Shown here: positions 7,900 to 15,823 of the stretch, one piece after another | How positions within the stretch are numbered: position 1 is the first letter of the stretch | Layout: each line of letters opens with the position of its first letter | Assembly (NCBI GenBank): GCA_964575605.1 | Contig: CAZNRN010000002.1 | Location: forward strand, 1 to 64,000 | DNA from: JAPWJZ01 sp964575605 | Lineage (GTDB): Bacteria; Pseudomonadota; Alphaproteobacteria; Micavibrionales; UBA2020 | Reading direction: 5' to 3' | DNA: 64,000 nt | The notes under the pieces: generated by a model | Told to the model about the DNA's origin: nothing | What the model saw: only the letters and a program-made list of their open reading frames with translations | Database searches by the model: none | Position numbers and translations under genes: made by a program

Positions 7900-8745
7900 A
7901 TGCAAGTACTGGTTATCGACCGCGAATCTCTGACCAACCAGCTCATCGCCTCCAAGCTCGAGGCCAAGGGGCACAAGGTGGTCTGCGAGCCGAACAAGAA
8001 CGCGGCCTTCGACATGGTCAAGGCGGGCGCCTTCGACGTCATCATGGTCGACCCCGCGCCCCTGTCCGAGGCTCGCCCCGTGGTCATCGGCATCTGGAAG
8101 AATATCCGGAGCCAGGTGAAGCCCTATATCATGCTGCTGTCCAAAACCGCGACGACCGAGGAAGCGATTCTGGCCGGCACCAACGACGTGCTGAACAAGC
8201 CGCTGTCGTCGGCCGACCTCGACACCAAAATCCACAACGCCGAACGCCTGATGGAATTCTGCCGCATGCTGGCGAAGGAAGACAACGTCCATTCGCACGG
8301 CGGCATGATCGGCAAGGCGGCCTTCAACCAGCTGTTCCTCTCCGCCATCGACCGCTCCTTCCGCTATGCGGAACGCAGCCTGATCGTCTTCATCACCATG
8401 ACTAACCACGAAGAAATGCTGGCCGCCGTAGGGCAGGAAGCTTTCGACGAAACGGTGAAGAAGCTGACTGAAAAAATGACCTTCATGCGCCGCCAGTCGG
8501 ACGTGATCGGGCGCCTCGGCGTCAAGGATTTCGCTATCCTGCTGCAGCGCCCGCAGTATGAATCGGAACCGATCGACGCCATCAACCGTTTTTCCGAGGT
8601 TCTGGACAAGTTCCACAACGGCTTCGAGAACAAAGCTGCCGCGCCCCGCCTGCACCTGACGCTCTTCGAACTGCCGATGGGCGCGCAGCATACCGAACGC
8701 TCCGTGCCGCTCGCCAGCGCGCTTGTCGCCGACAACGCCACCTGA
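7900..8745 (+). CDS. Response regulator with degenerate GGDEF domain
   Basis: Two-domain cytosolic protein of 281 residues. The N-terminal receiver has phosphoacceptor Asp51 (VIMVDP) and Lys100 (VLNKPL), so it could be phosphorylated. The C-terminal half matches the GGDEF fold (RQSDVIGRLGVKDFAILLQR), but the signature reads GVKDF instead of GG[D/E]EF, so diguanylate cyclase activity is unlikely; it may be a nucleotide-sensing or scaffolding domain. A G-rich ribosome-binding site (ACAGGGGG) precedes the ATG. No histidine kinase lies nearby, so it may be an orphan regulator. pmbA starts 15 bases downstream. Confidence 0.8.
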   Translation: MQVLVIDRESLTNQLIASKLEAKGHKVVCEPNKNAAFDMVKAGAFDVIMVDPAPLSEARPVVIGIWKNIRSQVKPYIMLLSKTATTEEAILAGTNDVLNKPLSSADLDTKIHNAERLMEFCRMLAKEDNVHSHGGMIGKAAFNQLFLSAIDRSFRYAERSLIVFITMTNHEEMLAAVGQEAFDETVKKLTEKMTFMRRQSDVIGRLGVKDFAILLQRPQYESEPIDAINRFSEVLDKFHNGFENKAAAPRLHLTLFELPMGAQHTERSVPLASALVADNAT

Positions 8746-8760
8746 AAACAAGAGGTTCCT

Positions 8761-10104
8761 ATGTCAGATAAAGCGCAGACCCTGCAACTGCTCGAAGACC
8801 TGTTGAAAAAGGCCAAGGCCGCGGGCGCAACCGCCGCCGATGTCGTGCTGTCCGACAGTTCATCGGTCGCCGTGACGCGACGTCTTGGCAAGCCCGAGGC
8901 CCTGAAGCGTTCCGAAGAAGCGGAAATCGGGCTGCGCGTGCTGGTGGGCCAGCGGCAGGCGATTGTCTCGTCATCCGACCGCGCCCCCGACACACTGGCC
9001 GAAATGGCCGAACGCGCTGTTGCCATGGCGAAATCGGTGCCGGAAGACAAATACGCCGGCATCGCCGACCCGGCCGAGATTGCGAAAACCTTCCCCGAAC
9101 TCGACCTCTATGACCCCTCCGAACCTTCGGCCGACGACATGGCGAAAATGGCCGATGCTGCCGAAAGCGCGGCGATGGCGGTCAAGGGCGTCACCAATTC
9201 CGACGGCGCCGAATGCGGCGCGTCGCGCGATATCACTTATTATGCCGCTACCAACGGCTTTACGGGCAGTTTCCCCTCAAGCGGTTTCAGCATCTCGGTC
9301 TCCGTCATCGCGGGCGAAGACACCGGCATGGAAACCGATTACGATTTCGACAGCGCGGCATATTTGAAAGACCTGAAAAATCCGGAAGACGTCGGCCGCA
9401 ACGCAGGCGAACGCGCGGTCAAGGCGCTGAACCCGCGCAAGGGGCCGACCAAAGAGATGCCCGTTATCTTCGACCGCCGCATCGCGGGCGGGTTGATCGG
9501 CAGCCTGTCTTCGGCCATTTCCGGCACTTCTGTGGCGCGCGGCACGACGCTGCTGAAAGATAAAATGGGCGCGCAGATTTTCTCGCCCGATATCACGATC
9601 GTCGACGACCCCTTCATGGTGCGCGGCCAGCGCTCGCACCCCTTCGATGCCGAAGGGGTCGCGCCGCAAAAACGCAATATTATCGACGGCGGCAAGCTGA
9701 CCGGCTGGCTGCTTGACCTTTCATCAGCGCGCCAGCTGGGGCTCAAGACAACGGGGAACGCCAGCCGCGGCGCCTCCACGCCACCCGCGCCGCGCCCGGC
9801 GAACTTCTACATGCTGCCGGGCAAAGTGTCGGTACAGGAGCTTATAGGCGATATCGACGAAGGCTTCTTTGTCACGCAGCTGCTGGGCTCCGGTGGCAAC
9901 ATCGTGACGGGCGATTACAGCCGCGGCGCGCGCGGTTTCTGGATTGAAAAAGGCAAAATCGCCTATCCTGTCGCGGAAATGACCATCGCCTCGAACCTGA
10001 AGGACATGTGGCTCTCGGTCTTGCCCGCCAATGACCTTGAATTCAAATACGGCGTCGACGCGCCGACGCTGCGCATCGGAAAAATGACGGTGGCGGGCGC
10101 GTGA
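8761..10104 (+). CDS. pmbA: TldE/PmbA family metallopeptidase-complex subunit
   Basis: Subunit of the TldD/TldE heterodimeric peptidase that matures or degrades small peptides (microcin B17 and CcdA in E. coli). The 447 residues cover the whole family length; recognisable segments are VTRRLGKPEALKRSEEAEIGLRV near the N terminus (split here: VTRRLGKPEAL, EEAEIGLRV), PVIFDRRIAGGLIGSLSSAI in the middle and GNASRGASTPPAPRPANFYM toward the C terminus. As in other TldE proteins I see no HExxxH zinc motif, which belongs to TldD; no tldD is present in the window. AGAGG lies upstream of the ATG. The stop overlaps the next gene's GTG start (GTGA). Confidence 0.93.
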   Translation: MSDKAQTLQLLEDLLKKAKAAGATAADVVLSDSSSVAVTRRLGKPEALKRSEEAEIGLRVLVGQRQAIVSSSDRAPDTLAEMAERAVAMAKSVPEDKYAGIADPAEIAKTFPELDLYDPSEPSADDMAKMADAAESAAMAVKGVTNSDGAECGASRDITYYAATNGFTGSFPSSGFSISVSVIAGEDTGMETDYDFDSAAYLKDLKNPEDVGRNAGERAVKALNPRKGPTKEMPVIFDRRIAGGLIGSLSSAISGTSVARGTTLLKDKMGAQIFSPDITIVDDPFMVRGQRSHPFDAEGVAPQKRNIIDGGKLTGWLLDLSSARQLGLKTTGNASRGASTPPAPRPANFYMLPGKVSVQELIGDIDEGFFVTQLLGSGGNIVTGDYSRGARGFWIEKGKIAYPVAEMTIASNLKDMWLSVLPANDLEFKYGVDAPTLRIGKMTVAGA

Positions 10105-10625
10105 CGGCCTACAAGACCGTTTTCGACGCAACGGAAGCGGGCTGGCAGACCTGGCCAGCGGTTGTGCCGGGGCTGGTGATAATGGCGGCTGGCATTTGCC
10201 TGTGGTTTCAAAAAAATGCGCCGCGGCGCTTTTCGGTTTTCATTATTTGTTTTTCCGCCCTATGGACGGCTCTTGCCGGCTGGTACACCTATGGCGAATA
10301 CCGCGAAGTCCACCGCGCCATCGATGAAGGCCGCACCAAATTCGCCGAAGGGCCTGTGACGCATTTCGTGCCTATGCCCAAAGGCGGCCATGCGATGGAA
10401 AGTTTCTGCATCGCCGAGCGCTGCTTCACCTATTCCGACTATGTCGTGACCACAGGCTTCAACAACACAGCGGTCAAAGGCGGCCCTATTACACGCAATG
10501 GAATTAAAGCGCGCATCACTTACGTGGGCATTTCCCACGCGGTGGCTCTGCGCAATATCATCGTGAAGGTCGAAGTCGAGGACAAAGACGCCGCGGCCGA
10601 TAAGGGAAAGGAAGGTAAAAAATGA
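10101..10625 (+). CDS. Membrane protein, first of a tandem paralogue pair
   Basis: Unrecognised protein of 174 residues. Two hydrophobic helices occupy about residues 18-35 and 45-62, followed by a soluble domain with the segment SFCIAERCFTYSDY and then GFNN-T-V-GGPI. The same pattern (C-x5-CF-x-YSDY ... GF ... GGPI) occurs in the next gene, so the two are paralogues. The paired cysteines could form a disulfide if the domain is periplasmic. Start is the GTG at 10101 that overlaps the pmbA stop; stop overlaps the next ATG (ATGA), so pmbA and both paralogues are translationally coupled. The C terminus is Lys/Asp-rich. Confidence 0.82.
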   Translation: MTAYKTVFDATEAGWQTWPAVVPGLVIMAAGICLWFQKNAPRRFSVFIICFSALWTALAGWYTYGEYREVHRAIDEGRTKFAEGPVTHFVPMPKGGHAMESFCIAERCFTYSDYVVTTGFNNTAVKGGPITRNGIKARITYVGISHAVALRNIIVKVEVEDKDAAADKGKEGKK

Positions 10626-11134
10626 ACCCTGCGTTTGTGAACATCTTCATCGCCATGGACCGCGGCATAATGCCCTGGGCACCCGCGATTTTCGGGCTTT
10701 TATTCCTGATCGGTACTGCCGCCCTCTGGCACCGTCGCGAGTTTATCATGATGGACCGCTCGCCGGGCGGGCGCATCGCGGTTTGCGTGCTATTGGGCGC
10801 TTTCTCGGCGCTGCTCTGCTTTGGCTCGGGCATCAAGGTTTACCTTGAAAAAAGCGCGGTCGACGAAGCGATTAAAAACAAGACCTATAAAATCGTCACG
10901 GGCATCGTCACGCAGTACAAGGCGCCGTTCAAGGAGGGCAGCCTCTGGGAAAAATTCTGCCTTATCGACCAGTGCTTCTACTATTCCGACTATATCCCCA
11001 CCTATGGCTTCCACGATACGAAGCTGGGCGGCGGTCCCATCCGCAACGATTTGCAGGTGGCTGTCTATTTCGTGGATAACGTGATTTTCAGGCTGGACGT
11101 GGTGCCGCCTAAGCTCGCACCCGTTCAGCGCTAG
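10622..11134 (+). CDS. Membrane protein, second of a tandem paralogue pair
   Basis: Unrecognised protein of 170 residues and paralogue of the gene before it. Two hydrophobic helices (about residues 20-36 and 52-70) precede a soluble domain with KFCLIDQCFYYSDY, GFHDTKLGGGPI and a C-terminal beta-rich stretch (VAVYFVDNVIFRLDVV). Start ATG overlaps the preceding stop (ATGA). The last 26 bases overlap the end of a convergent gene on the minus strand. Divergence between the copies is high, so the duplication is old or the copies have specialised. Confidence 0.82.
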   Translation: MNPAFVNIFIAMDRGIMPWAPAIFGLLFLIGTAALWHRREFIMMDRSPGGRIAVCVLLGAFSALLCFGSGIKVYLEKSAVDEAIKNKTYKIVTGIVTQYKAPFKEGSLWEKFCLIDQCFYYSDYIPTYGFHDTKLGGGPIRNDLQVAVYFVDNVIFRLDVVPPKLAPVQR

Positions 11135-11669
11135 CGCGCGGGCGGAAGGGGATAACGACGCCCCAGCTTTCCTTTTTCTCGGGCAGCGGTGCGGGGCGCA
11201 TTTCGGACATCAGCTTGCGCGTTTTCAGCAGGGGCTCGGCCGAGGGCTGCGGCGTCAAAATATCCTGCTTGTTGAAAACCTGCTCCACCATGCGCACCGA
11301 AATGTCGAGCGCACGGGCGTGGAAGACGGAAAGTCCCAGTTCCACGATGCCCTTTTGCGGGTGGCTGTAATCGTCGCCGTCGAGCGATATGCGCGTGACG
11401 CGGTAATGCCCCGGGCGCGCGGTGCGCTCGGCGTGGAAATAGAAGCTTTCGGTATATTCGGCGTGGTGTTTGCCGTCGTCGTCCGTGTGGTTTTCGCGGA
11501 CATGGCTCATCTCGGCCACGAGGCGCTCGCCGCCGGCTTCCAGCCTGATTTCGGCGAAACCGGCCAGCGCGTTTTTCTTGCGGTCGAAGTAATGCCATTC
11601 CATGCGTCCCTTTTCGCGCGCCTCGGGGGCGCCCATTTTTATCAGCAGGTCGTGCAGGGAATACATCAT
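11109..11669 (-). CDS. Conserved-looking hypothetical cytosolic protein
   Basis: I do not recognise this 186-residue protein. It lacks a signal peptide and transmembrane helices. Its core is rich in His, Asp and aromatic residues (MSHVRENHTDDDGKHHAEY, FYFHAERTARPGHYRVT) and looks beta-stranded. The C terminus is basic and proline-containing (VVIPFRPRASAERVRA). It overlaps the convergent membrane-protein gene by 26 bases. The upstream region up to 11805 is shared with a divergent small gene. Confidence 0.7.
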   Translation of the reverse strand: MMYSLHDLLIKMGAPEAREKGRMEWHYFDRKKNALAGFAEIRLEAGGERLVAEMSHVRENHTDDDGKHHAEYTESFYFHAERTARPGHYRVTRISLDGDDYSHPQKGIVELGLSVFHARALDISVRMVEQVFNKQDILTPQPSAEPLLKTRKLMSEMRPAPLPEKKESWGVVIPFRPRASAERVRA

Positions 11670-11805
11670 GCGGTTACCTCGCCTTTCACCTTGAGGATAA
11701 GGGAAAAGCGTTTACAAATAGTTGCCGCGGGTTTACGTAACACGGCTTTTGTGAAAAGACGAAACCGTGGTACTTTTAGTTATCCACCGGAAAGGATGGC
11801 CGCGC

Positions 11806-12213
11806 ATGAAAAACCCTCTCAAAGGTCTCGGCGACAAGCTCAAAGGCATGCTGAAAGGCAAGCCCGAGGATAAAGGCGTCGTGCAAAAAGAAATCGTCGG
11901 CGGGCTTGCCGATGGCAGCCTTATCGGCGGCTTCATGCTGGTGGGCGCTTCGTTCATCGTGCCGGGCGTGGGCGCGGGCGCGGCCGTCATTGGTGCTGCG
12001 CTGGTGGTTGGCGGCTCGGTCGCCAAATACGGCGCATCGAAAATGAAAACCGGCGTGCCGCAGGTGACGGATCCTTCTGTCGCCACCCCCGACATCGACA
12101 AGCCCTCGCCCGCGATGAAGACGCTGGCGCCGGATTTCAAGGTGTCGTCGGAACCGCGCGTGGCCGCGAAAGCCAAATCGCTGTTCTTAAAGCCTGCCGC
12201 ACCCGGCGTTTAA
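11806..12213 (+). CDS. Small glycine-rich hydrophobic protein
   Basis: Protein of 135 residues from the ATG at 11806, chosen because AGGA precedes it; an in-frame upstream ATG gives an unlikely 13-residue extension. A basic amphipathic N terminus (MKNPLKGLGDKLKGMLKGK) leads into two glycine/alanine-rich hydrophobic segments (about residues 40-75: GGFMLVGASFIVPGVGAG, AAVIGAALVVGGSVA). A polar Pro/Lys-rich C terminus ends KSLFLKPAAPGV, similar to the HLPKAPGV end of the ankyrin protein at 47.6-49.1 kb. Glycine-zipper-like hydrophobic pairs occur in membrane-inserting and bacteriocin-like proteins, but nothing more specific can be claimed. Possible promoter: TTTACA (11711-11716) and TACGTA (11734-11739), spacing 17. 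Confidence 0.72.
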   Translation: MKNPLKGLGDKLKGMLKGKPEDKGVVQKEIVGGLADGSLIGGFMLVGASFIVPGVGAGAAVIGAALVVGGSVAKYGASKMKTGVPQVTDPSVATPDIDKPSPAMKTLAPDFKVSSEPRVAAKAKSLFLKPAAPGV

Positions 12214-12443
12214 GCTTTTTTCACGAAACAGGTCTTGAGGACAAGGCCCTTGACCTTGTCGACATTCGCCTCGATTTCCTCGTCGTTATAGGTCAGGCGG
12301 ATTTTCTTCACCACCGTGCCGCGCTTCAGCGTCACATTCGCGCCTTTCACGTCGAGGTCTTTGATCAGCGTCACTGAATCGCCGTCCTGCAGGCGCGTGC
12401 CGTTGCAGTCCTTGACGATCATTTCTTCTGTATCTTCGCTCAT
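12210..12443 (-). CDS. PhnA-domain protein (YjdM C-terminal type)
   Basis: Protein of 77 residues matching the C-terminal domain of YjdM/PhnA: VKDCNGTRLQDGDSVTLIKDL, then VTLKRGTVVKKIRL and a final KTCFVKKA. The N-terminal zinc ribbon found in full-length YjdM is absent, which is common for single-domain homologues. Despite the historical PhnA name, a role in phosphonate use is not established. The ATG overlaps the rocD stop by four bases (minus strand ATGA), so it is likely co-expressed with rocD. Its stop overlaps the convergent small hydrophobic gene by four bases. Confidence 0.85.
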   Translation of the reverse strand: MSEDTEEMIVKDCNGTRLQDGDSVTLIKDLDVKGANVTLKRGTVVKKIRLTYNDEEIEANVDKVKGLVLKTCFVKKA

Positions 12444-13693
12444 TTCAGCTCGCTTTCGATGTCGCGCAGGACATCTTTCAGTTGTTCAAGAGCCCAGTCG
12501 ATATCTTCTTTCGAAATCGTCAGCGGCGGGGCGAAGCGCACGACGGTGTTGTGCGTATCCTTCGACAGGATACCCTTTTCCATCAGGCGCTCGCAAACGA
12601 CGCGCGCCGATACTTTCTCGTAATCGAAATCAAGCCCTATCCAGAGGCCCATGCCGCGCACGCCGGTAATCAGCGGGCTGTTGATGCCGCGCATCTGCTC
12701 CAGCATGTATTTGCCGAGCTTGGCGGAATTGGCGACCATGCCTTCTTCCTCCAGCACCTTCAGTGCCTCGAGGCCGACAGCGGCTGCCAGGGGGTTGCCG
12801 CCGAAGGTCGAACCGTGGGATCCCGGCTTGAACAGCCCCATGACTTCTTTCTTGCCGACCAGCGCCGAAACGGGCAGCAAGCCGCCGCCCAGCGCCTTGC
12901 CCAAAATCAGCGCATCGGGCAGCACGTTTTCGTGCTGGTAGCAGAACATCTTTCCGGTGCGGCCAAGGCCGGACTGCACTTCGTCCAGCACCATCAGCAC
13001 GTCTTTTTCCGTGCAGAGCTTGCGCAGGTCGCGCAGGAATCCCGGCTTCGGCACCTTGATGCCGGCCTCGCCCTGGATGGGCTCGAAGATAATCGCGGCG
13101 GTGTTCGGCGTGATGGCCGCTTCAATCGCTTTAATATCGTCAAAGGGCACAGCCTTGAACCCCGGCGTGAAGGGGCCGAAATGCTTGCGGTAGTCCGGTT
13201 CGGTGGAGAAAGAGATGATGGTTGTCGTGCGGCCGTGGAAGTTGCCCTCCGCCACAATAATCTCGGCCTTGTCCTCGGGGATTTTCTTGACCGCATAGCC
13301 CCATAGGCGCGAGGCCTTCACGGCGGTCTCGACCGCTTCCGCGCCCGTGTTCATGGGCAGCGCCATGTCGAGGCCGGTCACCTGCACCAGTTTTTCAAGG
13401 AAAGGCCCCAGCGTATCGGTGTGATAGGCGCGGCTGCACATGGCCAGTTTATGCGCCTGCGAGGTCAGCGCGTTCACGATGCGCGGGTGCGAATGCCCCA
13501 GGCTGACGGCCGAATAGGCCGACATCATATCGAGGTATTTCTTGCCGTCATGATCCCAGAGGTAAACACCCTCGCCCCTGTTCAGCACGACCGGCAGCGG
13601 GTGGTAGTTATGGGCAACGAAGCCCTTTTCGTGCTCGATCAGCTTTTCCGTGGCCTTGGTGGAGGTGAATTTACCGAGGATTTTCTTTAACAT
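12440..13693 (-). CDS. rocD: Ornithine--oxo-acid aminotransferase
   Basis: PLP-dependent class III aminotransferase that converts ornithine and 2-oxoglutarate to glutamate semialdehyde and glutamate. The 417 residues start at the ATG at 13693, which has GGGAG upstream; the longer frame into the ald gene is spurious. Key segments: MNTGAEAVETAVKASR (cofactor phosphate), NFHGRTTTIISFSTEP, VLDEVQSGLGRTGK (PLP-ring Asp in DEVQ) and ILGKALGGG (Schiff-base Lys). Length and motifs fit RocD better than acetylornithine transaminase, though that cannot be fully excluded. Divergent from ald, so the pair may serve amino-acid catabolism together. Confidence 0.9.
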   Translation of the reverse strand: MLKKILGKFTSTKATEKLIEHEKGFVAHNYHPLPVVLNRGEGVYLWDHDGKKYLDMMSAYSAVSLGHSHPRIVNALTSQAHKLAMCSRAYHTDTLGPFLEKLVQVTGLDMALPMNTGAEAVETAVKASRLWGYAVKKIPEDKAEIIVAEGNFHGRTTTIISFSTEPDYRKHFGPFTPGFKAVPFDDIKAIEAAITPNTAAIIFEPIQGEAGIKVPKPGFLRDLRKLCTEKDVLMVLDEVQSGLGRTGKMFCYQHENVLPDALILGKALGGGLLPVSALVGKKEVMGLFKPGSHGSTFGGNPLAAAVGLEALKVLEEEGMVANSAKLGKYMLEQMRGINSPLITGVRGMGLWIGLDFDYEKVSARVVCERLMEKGILSKDTHNTVVRFAPPLTISKEDIDWALEQLKDVLRDIESELK

Positions 13694-13771
13694 AACAGCT
13701 CCCTTGAATTGCCTATGGCGGAGGGATAGTATGACGCCAAATTTAGTAAGTCGAGTCTGTAGGAGAAAACC

Positions 13772-14890
13772 ATGCTCATCGGCTGCCCCAAAGAAATCAA
13801 AACCAAAGAATTCCGCGTCGGCCTCACCCCCACCTCGGTGCGTGAATATGTCCGCAACGGCCACCAGGTCATCGTCGAGACCAATGCCGGCGCCGGCATC
13901 CAGGCCTCCGATGACGATTATATCAAGGCAGGCGCCAAAATCGTCGCCACCGCGAAAGACGTGTTCGACAAGGCCGACATGATCGTGAAGGTGAAGGAAC
14001 CCCAGCCCGTCGAAACCAAGATGCTGCGCAAGGGGCAGATCCTCTTCACCTACCTGCACCTCGCTGCCGACCCCGTGCAGGCGCAGGGCCTCATCGACTC
14101 AGGCTCGGTCGCCATCGCCTATGAAACCGTGACGTCTGACCGCGGCGGCCTGCCGCTGCTGGCGCCGATGTCCGAAGTGGCCGGCCGCATGGGCGTGCAT
14201 GTGGGCGCTTATTTCCTCCATGTCGCCAACGGCGGCTCGGGCATTCTCCTCGGCGGCGTGCCGGGCGTGAAAGCGGCCGAAGTCGTCATCATCGGCGGCG
14301 GCGTCGCCGGCACCCACTCGGCCAAAATGGCCGTGGGCCTCGAGGCGCGCGTCACCATCATCGAAAAATCGCTCGACCGTATCCGCTACCTCGAAGACCT
14401 CTTCGGCAGCCGCGCGAATATCGTCTATTCGACCCAGGACGCGGTTGACCAGTACGTGAGCCAGGCCGACCTCGTCATCGGCGCCGTCCTTATCCCAGGC
14501 GCGCTCGCACCCAAACTGATCACCAAGGCACACCTGAAACAGATGCGCCCGAAATCGGTCATCGTCGATATCGCCATCGACCAGGGCGGCTGTGCGGAAA
14601 CGTCCAAGGCCACCACGCACGACAACCCGACCTACGAAGTCGATGGCATCACGCATTATTGCGTCGCCAACATGCCGGGCGCGGTTCCCCGCACCTCGGC
14701 CTATGCGCTTAACAACGCTGTCCTGCCCTATGGCATCGAAATCGCCAACAAGGGCTGGGCCAAGGCGCTGTCCGACAACAAACACCTGCGCAACGGCCTG
14801 ACCGTCTGCAAAGGCAAGGTCACGCAGGCCGAAGTCGCCCGCGACCTGAAACTCGACTACGCAAAAGCAGAGGAGCAACTGGCAGCATGA
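13772..14890 (+). CDS. ald: Alanine dehydrogenase
   Basis: NAD-dependent enzyme interconverting alanine and pyruvate plus ammonium. The 372 residues show the family start MLIGCPKEIKTKEFRVGLTP, catalytic Lys in MIVKVKEPQ, catalytic His in LFTYLHLAAD and the NAD-binding VVIIGGGVAGTHSAKMAVGL. The C-terminal YEVDGITHYCVANMPGAVPR is also typical. AGGAG precedes the ATG. Divergent from rocD with about 80 bases between starts. The stop overlaps the next small gene (ATGA). Confidence 0.95.
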   Translation: MLIGCPKEIKTKEFRVGLTPTSVREYVRNGHQVIVETNAGAGIQASDDDYIKAGAKIVATAKDVFDKADMIVKVKEPQPVETKMLRKGQILFTYLHLAADPVQAQGLIDSGSVAIAYETVTSDRGGLPLLAPMSEVAGRMGVHVGAYFLHVANGGSGILLGGVPGVKAAEVVIIGGGVAGTHSAKMAVGLEARVTIIEKSLDRIRYLEDLFGSRANIVYSTQDAVDQYVSQADLVIGAVLIPGALAPKLITKAHLKQMRPKSVIVDIAIDQGGCAETSKATTHDNPTYEVDGITHYCVANMPGAVPRTSAYALNNAVLPYGIEIANKGWAKALSDNKHLRNGLTVCKGKVTQAEVARDLKLDYAKAEEQLAA

Positions 14891-15078
14891 TGTCCTTTTT
14901 GAAAAACTTCCTTGCGGGTGAAAAATCCCCCGAAGAAAAAGCCATTCTCGCCCGGACCGAAGCCGACAAGCAGCGCGATGTGTTGACCGTCGACGCCTAT
15001 GCGATGGAAGAAGAAGACGGCGAAGAAGAAACCGAATGCTACAGCGCCCCCTGCTCGGGCTGCGCCTGCCGCGGTTGA
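14887..15078 (+). CDS. Small protein with Cys-rich C terminus
   Basis: Unrecognised 63-residue protein translated from an ATG overlapping the ald stop (ATGA). The first half is a charged helix (FLKNFLAGEKSPEEKAILAR), followed by a very acidic stretch (MEEEDGEEETE) and the ending CYSAPCSGCACRG with four cysteines in eleven residues. Such clusters can bind metal or be redox-active, but there is no direct support. The Sel1-repeat gene begins inside its 3' end in another frame. Coupling to ald argues that it is a real gene. Confidence 0.62.
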   Translation: MMSFLKNFLAGEKSPEEKAILARTEADKQRDVLTVDAYAMEEEDGEEETECYSAPCSGCACRG

Positions 15079-15815
15079 TCAAAGCCTGCAAAAACCACAA
15101 ACGAGGACGGCGGATTTCAACTGCCGTCCTCTTCGCTTTTCTGTTGTGCCCTTTTTCGGCAAACGCGAAATGTGGTGTGGATTTTGAGCATAATCTGAGG
15201 GTCGCCCAAGCTTACGAAGTGGGGGAGGTTGTCCCGAAAAACCCCGAAAAATCGGCCAAGGCCTACCTTCGCGCGGTATCAAGTGCTGATATCCCGATGG
15301 TTTCACCATTAATTGCCGAGCCAATGTACAAAGTCGGAATTGCCTACCGTGACGGTGCTGGCTTGCCGCAAAGCGACGAGGAGGCCTATTTCTGGCTTGG
15401 CTTGGCTGCTGCCAAGGATGAAAAATATTTCCATGATCTGGACCAGGCTGCGCAAAAGCTGGACGACAAAAAAATCAAAGCGCTGGATGCAAGGCGAAAA
15501 GCGTTTATCGATGGAACGCAAAAGGAACGCTGTATTATCACGGGCGGGGAGATGGAAGATTACCGCACGGCTATGCCGCGCCTGCAACCTTTGGCAGAAA
15601 AGGGCGATTGGCGATCACAGCTTAGCCTAGCCGAATACCTAAACATGCTTGAAAGTTACCAAGATGCTTATTACTGGTCATCCCGTTCCGCGTTAGGTTG
15701 TGGCGACGAAAAAACCTGCCCGCCTTGGATAAAAAGGCAGAAGGAAGAAGCCGAATCCCACCTGACGCCGGAAGAAATTTCCGAACAAGATGCCAGAGTA
15801 GCAAAAAAGCGTTAG
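15036..15815 (+). CDS. Secreted Sel1-like repeat protein
   Basis: Protein of up to 259 residues with a signal peptide (STAVLFAFLLCPFSANA, cleavage before KCGV) and Sel1/TPR-like helical repeats: MYKVGIAYRDGAGLPQSDEEAYFWLGLAAAK (given as MYKVGIAYRDGAGLPQSD then EEAYFWLGLAAAK) and a second unit around SQLSLAEYLNMLESYQDAYY. Cysteine pairs (e.g. CGDEKTC) suggest periplasmic disulfides. Two starts are possible: ATG at 15036, inside the preceding gene, or TTG at 15075, which overlaps that gene's stop as TTGA and gives a more compact signal peptide. Sel1 repeats bind proteins; no partner is indicated. GC content looks lower than in ald. Confidence 0.78.
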   Translation: MLQRPLLGLRLPRLIKACKNHKRGRRISTAVLFAFLLCPFSANAKCGVDFEHNLRVAQAYEVGEVVPKNPEKSAKAYLRAVSSADIPMVSPLIAEPMYKVGIAYRDGAGLPQSDEEAYFWLGLAAAKDEKYFHDLDQAAQKLDDKKIKALDARRKAFIDGTQKERCIITGGEMEDYRTAMPRLQPLAEKGDWRSQLSLAEYLNMLESYQDAYYWSSRSALGCGDEKTCPPWIKRQKEEAESHLTPEEISEQDARVAKKR

Positions 15816-15823
15816 CGTTCTTT

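Noticed and set aside
12440..14059. Long N-terminal extension of rocD into ald
   Set aside because: The extension is the antisense of ald; the ATG at 13693 has a good GGGAG site and gives the normal family length.
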